The notes under the pieces were generated by a model, which did no database searches, had not been told where the DNA came from, and saw only the letters and a program-made list of their open reading frames with translations. This document shows, one piece after another, positions 42,550 through 50,791 of a stretch of DNA of 64,000 nucleotides. Where the stretch lies: NCBI GenBank assembly GCA_963847145.1, contig CAWJYN010000007.1, forward strand, positions 124,001 through 188,000, read 5' to 3'. The position numbers were made by a program, and so were the translations under genes. This DNA is from JABFRJ01 sp963847145. Its GTDB lineage: Bacteria; Pseudomonadota; Alphaproteobacteria; Rhizobiales; Hyphomicrobiaceae. Numbering within the stretch: the first letter of the stretch is position 1; the number at the start of each line of letters is the position of its first letter.

Positions 42550-44811
42550 TCATAGATCAGAGAGCGCAAAGCTTCGCACATAATAGGCCATGAAGGCGAT
42601 CATCATCGGGATGAGCACGATGTGGACAATGCCGAGCGCGGCCCGCAAGCCCCGCCGCTCGCCGACGTAGCGGTTCACGCGCGCAATGGACAGCATGATC
42701 ATCGTGCTCACTGTCAGGTAGGCAAAGACGAAAATACTATCTGAAAGGGTGGCCGCATCGGCATCGAGTTTGGGCAGGGAGAGATAGAGTGCCACTGCCG
42801 ACAGCAGAGCGGTGACTTGGATGGTGACGATGGCCTCGAAATGGAGGCGGGGAATGAAAATTGCCAGATACGCCACGATGAGAATGAAGCCCAATGGGAC
42901 AACGACGCGGAAATTGTAGTCGGTGGCCTGCCGTTTCATCAGCCAGACGAAGCTGGCCTTGTAGAAGGGGGCGATGCTCGGCGCGTGGGTGTAGGCGTCA
43001 ACGACGGGTACGAAGTCTTCATCGTAAGCGACGTATTGCGATTTCGGCAGCCAGCCGTCGGTCGCGACCTGCTGGTCGCGCAATTCGGCGGGTGGGGCTT
43101 GGACGATAAACGGCGTGTCGCCGCGGCGGGGCTGCAGGTCAATTGCGAAGCGCTGGGTGTCGAATGGGTAACTGGCGAGCGCGGGATCGAACAGGAACCG
43201 GCCGGAGACCTTGTAGACCCGCATGCCGTCTGGATAGGCGTCGCTCTTGCCGCCGGCATGCAGCGTTTCGATGGTGAGTTGGCGGCCGTTGGTGCGGGGA
43301 TCCAAGTAGGCGTTGGCGAAGTCCATGCGTTCAATCGAGGCGGCAGGGTTGTTGCGCATCGATAGATAGAACTCGGCGAAAAACGTCTTCTCGTTGTCGT
43401 CGACGCGGTAGGTGCGAATGAGATCGACGTCGATATAGAGCGTATCGATCCGGCGCAGGGAGCCATCCTTGATGCGCAGGAACTGAGTGGGGGCGAGCTG
43501 GGTGCGGCCAAGTCCCTGGGGCAGCATGACGACCAGCGGCGTGCGCACCGCAGCGCGGGACTGCGGATGGAATGACCAGTTGTTGAAGCTGCCTTTGAAT
43601 GCGCCGCGGCCGGCGCTGTAGGCCGATGCCAGGTGCTGGGCGATTTTCTGGCGAATTTGCGGAATGTCTGCGCCGGGCTCGGTGCTGCGGGCGCCGGCGG
43701 CAATCAGGGCGATCATGTCGGCGTACTGCGTGCCGATTTCGATGGCGCGCAAGTTGGCGCTTTGCAGCGGATCGGGGATCACGCTTGGCGGGCGCGCGCG
43801 GCATTCGCCTTTGTCCCAACCCGGAGCAGTGGCGATTTTGCGGCCTTCAAAGATCCAACTTTCGGGCGTGCCTTTGGCAATAAGGCGCCGCAGGCGGTCA
43901 TTGTAGGCTTCCGGTAGTTGGTTCCAGGCGAGTTGATAGAGGGCGTTGGGATAGGTGCGGGTGATGGCGGCGGGGATTGCATCGATACGGCCGGTGATGA
44001 AAAGGGCAGGGGTGGTGCCCACTTTGACCAGTTCCTTGATGAGTTGCGGTAAGCGTGAATTGCCGACTCCGACAACCAGGACGTCAGGCCGTTTGTCAGC
44101 AATTTCGGCAACGATGGCCGACAGTTCGGCTGCATCCAGGGTCGGGCTTTTCTGGCTACCGATCCGCAAGTTGGCCACAAGCGTGCTGGCCCCTAGACGC
44201 TGCTTGAGACCGTCGCTGACGATGTTGCTGACGACACCGTCCCGCAAACCGACATAAGCGACACGCGCCGCATCGATGCTGCGCAGGAACTCGGCCATCA
44301 CCGGCAAGCGTTCGTCGTCCTGCGAGGCCTGCATGGTGAAGACGTTGGGGAACGGCTGATAGATGCCGTTGACGGAGATGCTGGACAGGAAGGGGACGTC
44401 TGATGCTTGCAGTTCCTTACTCAGGGCTTCGAAGGCAGCCTTGGCGAGCATCGAGTTCGACATTCCGATCATGGCGACAGTTGCGGGGTCGGCGAGTGAG
44501 CGGCGCAGGTTTTCCGTTGTCTTGGCGGGGTCGCGCTGGTCGTCGAGGATCGAGAGGCGGATGTCGCGGCCGGCGACGCCGCCTTGCGCGTTGATCCGCT
44601 CTTGCTCTTGGGTTGCTAGCTTGGTGATGGCGGCAACGTCGCCGGGATCGAAGCAGAGGTCATCGCGGGAGCTTACGTAGACAGTTATGGTCATCGGCGG
44701 GAGCCGGGCGGCTTCAGCGCGCGTTTGCGCGCGGGTTGTCGCCGGAGTGGCGAGAAAAAGTGTGGCGAGTGCCACAGCATTGGCCCACTGGAGGCCGGAA
44801 AGGGCAGACAA
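42550..44811 (-). CDS. Type I periplasmic binding domain fused to a pentameric ligand-gated ion channel
   Basis: The 753-residue protein has four parts. A signal-like segment (1-29, ending TTRAQ) precedes a LivK/type I binding domain at about 40-440 (TITVYVSSRDD, LSILDDQRDPAKTTENLRR, VAMIGMSNS, VLVVGVGNSRLPQLI). A channel ectodomain at about 454-630 carries the Pro-loop YPFDTQ at 548-553, the hallmark of Cys-loop/GLIC channels. Four helices follow at about 634-654, 660-680, 690-710 and 727-747. M2 begins FEAIVTIQVTALLS; aligned to GLIC FEANVT-like M2 this gives Glu659 (-2'), Thr663 (2'), Thr667 (6') and Leu670 (9'), predicting a cation channel. It should sit in the inner membrane with sensor domains in the periplasm. 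The start is TTG 44811 or GTG 44814 behind GGAGG. It lies between decarboxylase and ureohydrolase genes. Confidence 0.9.
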   Translation of the reverse strand: MSALSGLQWANAVALATLFLATPATTRAQTRAEAARLPPMTITVYVSSRDDLCFDPGDVAAITKLATQEQERINAQGGVAGRDIRLSILDDQRDPAKTTENLRRSLADPATVAMIGMSNSMLAKAAFEALSKELQASDVPFLSSISVNGIYQPFPNVFTMQASQDDERLPVMAEFLRSIDAARVAYVGLRDGVVSNIVSDGLKQRLGASTLVANLRIGSQKSPTLDAAELSAIVAEIADKRPDVLVVGVGNSRLPQLIKELVKVGTTPALFITGRIDAIPAAITRTYPNALYQLAWNQLPEAYNDRLRRLIAKGTPESWIFEGRKIATAPGWDKGECRARPPSVIPDPLQSANLRAIEIGTQYADMIALIAAGARSTEPGADIPQIRQKIAQHLASAYSAGRGAFKGSFNNWSFHPQSRAAVRTPLVVMLPQGLGRTQLAPTQFLRIKDGSLRRIDTLYIDVDLIRTYRVDDNEKTFFAEFYLSMRNNPAASIERMDFANAYLDPRTNGRQLTIETLHAGGKSDAYPDGMRVYKVSGRFLFDPALASYPFDTQRFAIDLQPRRGDTPFIVQAPPAELRDQQVATDGWLPKSQYVAYDEDFVPVVDAYTHAPSIAPFYKASFVWLMKRQATDYNFRVVVPLGFILIVAYLAIFIPRLHFEAIVTIQVTALLSAVALYLSLPKLDADAATLSDSIFVFAYLTVSTMIMLSIARVNRYVGERRGLRAALGIVHIVLIPMMIAFMAYYVRSFALSDL

Positions 44812-44971
44812 CACTGGTGCCTCCGAAAAATGCCGCTGCGCGGGTGGGGGGAGCGAAATACCACTGCATCGACGGAAAAATTCAGTGCACCACAATCGCC
44901 CCACACAAATCAAGTGTGGCGTTACCGTTGCGGCTGGGCGGCGGGTGGCCGGTGAAAACGGTGCGCAGGCG

Positions 44972-46165
44972 CTACCGGGCAGGTTGCAGCGTGGGGCCGC
45001 GGTTGTGGCCGATGCTGCTTTCTTCGCCGTAGACAGAGAGCATGGGCGGGTCGAGCAGGATGGCTTGCTCATAAGCACCAAAGCCGTTGAAGCGGCCGGC
45101 GATGGCGCGGCCGTAAGCGCCGAGGTTGCCGATCTCGATATAGTCACCTTCGCTGACATTGCCTGGCAGCATAAAGGGGCCGGGCATGCGGTCGATGCTG
45201 TCGCAGGTAGGGCCCCAGAATGAGAATGGTGCGAGAGGTGCTGCGTCGTCAGGGCGGTTGGCAAGGCGCACGGGAAAAATCCAGCCAAGATGTGCCGCGT
45301 CGAACAGGGCGCCGTAAGCACCATCATTGATGAACAGCTCATTGCCGCGGCGGCTGTTGACGCGCACGATGAGACTTTCGGCTTCGGAAACGAGCGCACG
45401 GCCGGGCTCGCACATCATGCGGCAGCTTTCGCCGACGGGCAGCGTTTCGAATGTCCGCGTAATGGCGTCGACGAAAGCCGACAACGGCTCCGGCCGGCTG
45501 TTGGCATAGACGGATGGGAAGCCGCCGCCGACATCCAAGCGGTCGAGCACAACACCGGCTTTGACGATGACATGACGCACATCTTCCAGCGCGTTGACGT
45601 AGGCCTCCGGTGACACGGTTTGCGAGCCGACATGGAACGTGATGCCAAGTTTTTTCGCGACCTGCCGCGTCTTGGCGACAAGCTTGATGGCCTTGAGCCC
45701 GGAGGTACCGAACATCTTCTCGAGCGGGAGCGCCGCATTCTTCGGCTGCACGGCAAGGCGCACCCAAAGCGTCAAGTCCGTCGAATTGCCGGTTTCGTCC
45801 TGGATCTTTTTGAGCTCATCGTCGCTATCCAGCGAGAACGAGCGCACGCCGAACTCGGTGTAGGCGCGGCGGATGGCGTTGCGGGATTTGACGGGGTGCA
45901 TGAAATGCAGATGCGCGTCGGGGATAGAGGCGACATCCTCGATTTCCGGCAGAGAGGCGACGTCGAAGTGACGGATGCCGGCACCGTAGAGCGCGCCGAG
46001 CAGAAACGGTGAGGCGTTGGCCTTTACAGCGTAGGCAACGTCGCCCGGGAAATGTTCAAGAAACCAGCGCGCGGCTTGCCCAGCGGCGTGGGGACGCAGG
46101 CCGAAGGTGGGCCGGTCTGGCCGGCGTTCGGCGACAAGTTCCCGCGCGGTGGCGAAACGATCCAT
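44972..46165 (-). CDS. Ornithine/lysine decarboxylase (alanine racemase-fold, group IV)
   Basis: The 397-residue enzyme is a fold-type III PLP decarboxylase of the eukaryote-like ODC family. It has DVAYAVKANASPFLLGAL with the Schiff-base lysine, IRHFDVASLPEIE, HVGSQTVSPEAYVNAL, LDVGGGFPSVYAN (phosphate loop), CEPGRALVSEAESL, and FWGPTCDSIDRM with the catalytic Cys of the second subunit. Products would be putrescine or cadaverine. The ATG at 46165 is preceded by GAGGTC; the frame stays open to 46372. It is first in a minus-strand set with the channel gene (157 bases downstream) and the agmatinase-family gene, and divergent from an amidase with 227 bases between. Confidence 0.92.
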   Translation of the reverse strand: MDRFATARELVAERRPDRPTFGLRPHAAGQAARWFLEHFPGDVAYAVKANASPFLLGALYGAGIRHFDVASLPEIEDVASIPDAHLHFMHPVKSRNAIRRAYTEFGVRSFSLDSDDELKKIQDETGNSTDLTLWVRLAVQPKNAALPLEKMFGTSGLKAIKLVAKTRQVAKKLGITFHVGSQTVSPEAYVNALEDVRHVIVKAGVVLDRLDVGGGFPSVYANSRPEPLSAFVDAITRTFETLPVGESCRMMCEPGRALVSEAESLIVRVNSRRGNELFINDGAYGALFDAAHLGWIFPVRLANRPDDAAPLAPFSFWGPTCDSIDRMPGPFMLPGNVSEGDYIEIGNLGAYGRAIAGRFNGFGAYEQAILLDPPMLSVYGEESSIGHNRGPTLQPAR

Positions 46166-46392
46166 CCCGGTGACCTCGACTGGTGTGACCCAAAACCCGC
46201 GGCAGACCGCGGCGACGACGTGCATTTTGGGCCGCGCCAGCGCGGCCTGCCTGTCAGATAGGGATTGGGGGGGCTGATGTAAAGCGGCTTTGACAACGGG
46301 AGCGACGGCGCGTGTTGTTGCGTTTGTTCCGTGCGAATGCCTGGATGGTGGCCGCGCTGATGTCTTAGCCACAACGCTGCGGGAGGCCAGAT

Positions 46393-47829
46393 ATGCCGAG
46401 GAATGACTTCGCCTACATGCCGGCTTCTGTGCTTGCGCCGATGATCAAAGCGCGGACGGTGTCGTCCGCCGACGTTGTTGGCGCGACGCTGGACCGCATC
46501 GAGGCGAGCCACGAGGCTTTGAACGCGTTCATTACTGTGTGCCGCGCGGAGGCGCTGCGCGACGCCGCTCAGATCGACGTGCGGATTGCGCGGGGCGACG
46601 ACGTGGGGCCGCTTGGGGGTGTGCCGCTGCATGTGAAAGACCTGGTCAACACGGCGGGCGTGCGAACGACGTTCGGGTCGTTCATGCACGAACACAACGT
46701 GCCGAAAACGGATGCGGCGTCGGTGGCGCGGCTGAAGGCAGCGGGCGCGGTACTGGTTGGGAAAACGACGACGCCGGAGTTCGGCCATATGGTGTGGACC
46801 CAAGCACCCCTGTTCGGAAGGACGGCAAATGTTTGGGATAAAACGCGCACGGCGGCCGGCTCTTCGGGCGGCGCGGCGGTGGCGTGCGCGGCGGGCCTGG
46901 GACCCATTGGAATTGGCACGTGCGCAGGTGGCTCGACACGCATTCCAGCCGCGTGCAATGGCGTGGTGGGCTTCAAGCAATCGCTGGGGCTGATCCCGCA
47001 CGACATGGCACCGGAGAGCTTCGGTAACATGAGCTACATCACGCCGATGACGCGGACGGTGCTGGATACCGCGCTGATGCTGGAGGCGATGGGCGGGCCG
47101 CATGCAGCGGATGTGCACAGTTTCGGAATGAGTGCTGCGGGGTGCGTGGACGCGGTGCAGAGCGCGCGGGATTTGAAGGGACTGCGGGTGGCGTGGCGGC
47201 CCTACCTCGGCAACACGGTGATTGACGCAGAGGTGTTGCGATTGTGCACGGACGCGGCGCGCGTGTTCGAGAGCTTTGGCGCGGTGATGCACGAGATGTC
47301 TGACGACATGGAGCCGACCGAGCCGATGTGGCTGGTGCTCTCGACCGCGTTGTGGAATGCGCGCTTTTCGCACCTGCTGCCAGAGTGGCGGGACCGCATG
47401 TCGCCGACGCTGGTGCGTCAGATGGCTGGCGGGTCGGCGCACACAGCCGAGATGCTGGCGCGCGCCTACGTGCAGCGAACGGCGTTGTACCGGAAAATTC
47501 AAAGCTGGTTCGATCACGCGGATATTATTGTGATGCCGACGATCACCCGCACAGCCTTGCCGCTACAAGAAGCGCTGTTCGAGCCGATCGAGATCGAGGG
47601 GCAGAAGGTCGATACCCCGCGGAAGGCGTGGTTTCCCTATACGCATCCGTTCAATCTGTCGGGCAATCCGGCGGTGACAGTGCCGGCGGGGTTTCATTCA
47701 GACGGTCTGCCGGTGGCGATCCAGTTGGTGGCACGCCGCGGCGCGGATGCGCTGCTGTGCAAGGCGGCGGCGCTGTTCGAACAGGCAAGGCCCTGGGACG
47801 CCGTGCGGCCGGTGGTGAGTGGGGTTTAG
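46393..47829 (+). CDS. Amidase signature family enzyme
   Basis: The 478-residue hydrolase shows the Ser-cisSer-Lys triad: Lys82 in GVPLHVKDLVNT, Ser157/Ser158 in AGSSGGAAVACAAGLG and nucleophile Ser181 in AGGSTRIPAACNG. It is a stand-alone amidase, not GatA, since gatB and gatC are absent and GatA-specific C-terminal features are missing. The leaving group is unknown. It is divergent from the ornithine/lysine decarboxylase gene; a link to nitrogen compounds is possible but inferred only from position. Confidence 0.9.
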   Translation: MPRNDFAYMPASVLAPMIKARTVSSADVVGATLDRIEASHEALNAFITVCRAEALRDAAQIDVRIARGDDVGPLGGVPLHVKDLVNTAGVRTTFGSFMHEHNVPKTDAASVARLKAAGAVLVGKTTTPEFGHMVWTQAPLFGRTANVWDKTRTAAGSSGGAAVACAAGLGPIGIGTCAGGSTRIPAACNGVVGFKQSLGLIPHDMAPESFGNMSYITPMTRTVLDTALMLEAMGGPHAADVHSFGMSAAGCVDAVQSARDLKGLRVAWRPYLGNTVIDAEVLRLCTDAARVFESFGAVMHEMSDDMEPTEPMWLVLSTALWNARFSHLLPEWRDRMSPTLVRQMAGGSAHTAEMLARAYVQRTALYRKIQSWFDHADIIVMPTITRTALPLQEALFEPIEIEGQKVDTPRKAWFPYTHPFNLSGNPAVTVPAGFHSDGLPVAIQLVARRGADALLCKAAALFEQARPWDAVRPVVSGV

Positions 47830-47955
47830 GTGGTAACGCCCAAGTTGCGTCACCACGCTGCGTCAAGGCCTTGTGCGGCGGCTCACGGCTTCGTAGTTTG
47901 CGAGGTGTTAATGGGTATCCAGTAGCCTGTCGGTTGCGTCGCGCTTCGAGTGAAC

Positions 47956-48708
47956 ATGTCCGAGCATCAAAAGCACTTTCCGGAATTCTATGTGACGGCG
48001 CCGCAGCCGTGCCCGTATCTGCCGGACAAGCAGGAGCGGAAGCTCTTTACGCATTTGACCCATGAGAAGCCGCCGGCGTTGATCGACAATCTGCTCAAGG
48101 GCGGGTTTCGCCGCAGCCAGAACATTGCCTACATGCCCTATTGCGAAGGCTGTCAGGCGTGCGTGTCGACGCGGGTGGTGGTGGACGAATTCGATGCCGG
48201 CCGCAGCATGCGCAAGCTGGCAGGTGTCAACGAAGATGTTGTCGCGCGGCGCATCCCGCCATCGCCGACGTCTGAGCAATACGCGTTGTTCCGGAAGTAT
48301 ATCGACGGACGGCACGGCGCGGGCGGCATGTCCGATATGAACGTGCTCGACTATGCGATGATGATCGAAGACAGCATCATCGATACGTTTCTGACCGAAT
48401 ATAGAGTGCGGCCAAGGGGCAAGGCTGCCCAATCAAAGCCGGAGAGATGGCCGTTGGTGGGGGTTGCGTTGTGCGACCGGCTGACGGACGGGGTGTCGAT
48501 GGTGTATAGCTTTTATGACCCCGATTGCGGTCCGCGCAGCTTGGGGACCCACATGATTTTGGATCATCTGGCGTATACGCAGATGCTCGGGTTGCCGTTT
48601 TTATATCTCGGCTATTGGATCGAGGGTTCGCGGAAGATGGCGTACAAGACGCGCTTCAAGCCGCAGGAGCATCTGACTGGGAATGGCTGGGTGAAGGTCG
48701 ACGGCTAG
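47956..48708 (+). CDS. bpt: Aspartate/glutamate leucyltransferase (N-end rule)
   Basis: The 250-residue protein transfers Leu from Leu-tRNA to N-terminal Asp or Glu of proteins, marking them for ClpAP. It has the family start FYVTAPQPCPYLPDKQERKLFTHL, the Cys cluster YMPYCEGCQACVSTRV, and the GNAT-like C-terminal half SMVYSFYDPDCGPRSLGTHMILDHL with YLGYWIEGSRKMAYKTRFKP. The ATG at 47956 fits better than the GTG at 47950. Confidence 0.93.
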   Translation: MSEHQKHFPEFYVTAPQPCPYLPDKQERKLFTHLTHEKPPALIDNLLKGGFRRSQNIAYMPYCEGCQACVSTRVVVDEFDAGRSMRKLAGVNEDVVARRIPPSPTSEQYALFRKYIDGRHGAGGMSDMNVLDYAMMIEDSIIDTFLTEYRVRPRGKAAQSKPERWPLVGVALCDRLTDGVSMVYSFYDPDCGPRSLGTHMILDHLAYTQMLGLPFLYLGYWIEGSRKMAYKTRFKPQEHLTGNGWVKVDG

Positions 48709-48827
48709 TTGGTCGTTCACGGTTCGCGAGATAGTGCGCCAGCAGTCGGCAGCTGCAGCGGCCACTGAAAATTTTACCGGGTCGCGCGGAAACGCTCTGG
48801 CCGCTTTTTTGGCCGACGCTCTGGCTG

Positions 48828-49067
48828 CTACGCGATGCAGCACTTCTTGTGCTTTTTGCCGGAACCACAGGGGCAGGGTTCGTTGCGGCCGATTTTCGGG
48901 GTGGCGCGGACATACTGTTCGATGGGCACATGGTGCGCGTGGCCATGGTTGCAGTCCGGGCCATGGACGTGGCCAGGCTCGCCGTGATCGTGTTGGTCGT
49001 GATCATGGTCATGGTTGCAATCAGGGCCGTGGACGTGGGGGACTGCGGTTTTGATCGTGTCGGTCAT
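48828..49067 (-). CDS. Small His-rich protein with SEC-C zinc motif
   Basis: The 79-residue protein has a His/Asp-rich half with HVHGPDCNH repeated exactly (near residues 11-19 and 33-41) around a DHDHDQHDHGEPG segment, then a C-terminal SEC-C motif GRNEPCPCGSGKKHKKCC. SEC-C motifs bind zinc in SecA and many small proteins; the His clusters could bind Ni, Zn or Co. It may be a metal-storage or delivery peptide. It is convergent with bpt. Confidence 0.85.
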   Translation of the reverse strand: MTDTIKTAVPHVHGPDCNHDHDHDQHDHGEPGHVHGPDCNHGHAHHVPIEQYVRATPKIGRNEPCPCGSGKKHKKCCIA

Positions 49068-49349
49068 GGGAAAGGCCTGTGCCGGGGGCTCGTTGCGGGC
49101 ACTTAAGCAGAGTTGAGCTAGAGTGCCAATGCGGCCGGTGAGCCGGTTCTGCCAGAGGCGACGGCCTCACGAGCCCCCTGTTAATCCTGGTGATTTCCGC
49201 GTAGAGATGCAGCGCCAAGCTTGACGGCCTTTAGCTGTCGGCGCCTGTTTGGTATGGATACCGCGATCTAAGGCATTGCAAGCCTTTGAAACCACGCTAT
49301 ATCCGACCAAGCTGCCTGCCCACCCGCAACAACCGATGGAGAGTGCAAC

Positions 49350-49889
49350 ATACGCCGTCCAATGAAAGCCGCGCCTGAGCGCGAGCCAGCCGGTCCGCGG
49401 ATCAACGAACATATCCGCGTTCGGGAAGTCCGCTTGATTGATGAAACGGGAACGAACGTCGGCGTGGTGACCACGATCGACGCGCGCGTGAAGGCGCATG
49501 AGCTGGGCCTCGATCTGGTCGAGATTTCGCCCGATGCCGCCCCGCCCGTGTGCAAAATCATGGATTACGGCAAGTTCAAATTCCAGGAACAGAAGAAGGT
49601 CGCCGAGGCCCGCAAACGGCAGAAGATCGTCGAGCTCAAAGAGATCAAGATGCGGCCGGGCATCGATGACCACGACTACGACGTCAAGATGCGCTCGGTG
49701 AAGCGGTTCTTCGAAGAAGGCGACAAGGTCAAAATCACCCTGCGTTTCCGCGGCCGTGAAATGGCGCACACTTCACTCGGCATGGACGTGCTGAAGCGGG
49801 TCAAGGTCGACACCGAAACGATTGCCAAGGTCGAAAGCGAACCCCGCTTTGAAGGCCGGCAGATGATCATGATCCTGGCACCCAAGTAA
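49350..49889 (+). CDS. infC: Translation initiation factor IF-3, probable non-canonical ATA start
   Basis: The 179-residue protein (175 from ATG 49362) has the IF-3 N-domain GPRINEHIRVREVRLID and LDLVEISPDAAPPVCKIMDYGKFKFQEQKK, then the C-domain EIKMRPGIDDHDYDVKMRSVKRFFEEGDKVKITLRFRGREM and the RQMIMILAPK end. A GGAGAG Shine-Dalgarno at 49338-49343 lies six bases before an in-frame ATA at 49350 but 18 bases before the ATG, so initiation at ATA (I-R-R-P-M) is likely. Rare AUU/AUA starts are the known basis of IF-3 autoregulation. rpmI and rplT are not immediately downstream. Confidence 0.95.
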   Translation: MRRPMKAAPEREPAGPRINEHIRVREVRLIDETGTNVGVVTTIDARVKAHELGLDLVEISPDAAPPVCKIMDYGKFKFQEQKKVAEARKRQKIVELKEIKMRPGIDDHDYDVKMRSVKRFFEEGDKVKITLRFRGREMAHTSLGMDVLKRVKVDTETIAKVESEPRFEGRQMIMILAPK

Positions 49890-50016
49890 GGGGCGCTGCG
49901 GTACTGGGTGCTGCAGCGGCGGCTTGAACTGGGCGCTGCGGTGGCTTGGTCGTTGGTAACGCACAAGTACCGGCTGGTCGTCTTGCTCGCTGGTGCTCCA
50001 ATACGCTGAGGCTGTC

Positions 50017-50784
50017 ATGTCGACTGCACTGTTCAATCTTTCCGGCAGGACGGCGCTTGTCACGGGTTCGTCGCGGGGACTTGGCTTTGCCATGGCGCAG
50101 GGCCTGGCGGCGGCTGGTGCAAAGGTCGTCATCAACGGTACGAATGAAGCGCGCGTCACACAGGCTGTCGCCACGCTGCGCGGGGAAGGCTTGAGTGCCG
50201 AGCCATCGGTTTTTGATATCACTGACGAGGTGGCTATTGTTGCCGCGTTCGCACGCTTCGACGCTACAAGGACCGAGATCGACATCCTGATCAACAACGC
50301 TGGCATTCAGTTGCGCAAGCCGATGATCGAGTTGACGACACCTGAGTGGCAGAAGGTGATCGATACCAATCTTACCAGCGCCTTCGTGGTTGGCCGCGAG
50401 GCCGCCAAGCGGATGATACCGCGTGGCCGTGGCAAGGTGATCAACATCGGATCGCTCACCAGCGCACTGGCCCGGGCCACCGTTGCGCCGTATACCGTCG
50501 CCAAAGGTGGGATCAAAATGCTGACGCAGGCGATGGCCGCCGAGTGGGCGGTGCATGGGTTGCAAGCCAACGCCATCGGCCCTGGCTATATGATCACCGA
50601 CATGAACCAGGCGCTGATCGACAATCCGACTTTTGACGCTTGGGTCAAAGGCCGCACGCCGGCTAAACGCTGGGGCCGCCCCGAGGAACTCATCGGCACT
50701 GCGGTGTTCCTGGCGTCGAGTGCCTCGGACTACGTGAATGGGCAGATTATCTACGTTGATGGCGGGATGATCTCTGTGCTGTGA
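50017..50784 (+). CDS. SDR-family dehydrogenase, gluconate 5-dehydrogenase-like
   Basis: The 255-residue classical SDR has TALVTGSSRGLGFAMAQGLA (NADP-type glycine motif with Ser-Arg), DILINNAGIQLRKPM, the catalytic NIGSLTSALARATVAPYTVAKGG (Ser, Tyr, Lys) and QANAIGPGYMITDMNQAL. The NNAGIQ and start pattern LFNLSGRTALVTG resemble gluconate or 2-deoxy-gluconate dehydrogenases. It is convergent with the sugar-type ABC transport genes and ends seven bases from them, suggesting a shared pathway for a sugar acid. Confidence 0.85.
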   Translation: MSTALFNLSGRTALVTGSSRGLGFAMAQGLAAAGAKVVINGTNEARVTQAVATLRGEGLSAEPSVFDITDEVAIVAAFARFDATRTEIDILINNAGIQLRKPMIELTTPEWQKVIDTNLTSAFVVGREAAKRMIPRGRGKVINIGSLTSALARATVAPYTVAKGGIKMLTQAMAAEWAVHGLQANAIGPGYMITDMNQALIDNPTFDAWVKGRTPAKRWGRPEELIGTAVFLASSASDYVNGQIIYVDGGMISVL

Positions 50785-50791
50785 GGGGCGC

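Noticed and set aside
44815..45399. 195-codon N-terminal extension of the channel reading frame
   Set aside because: It overlaps the decarboxylase gene (same strand, other frame), has no domain or signal sequence, and the Shine-Dalgarno lies downstream at 44820-44824.
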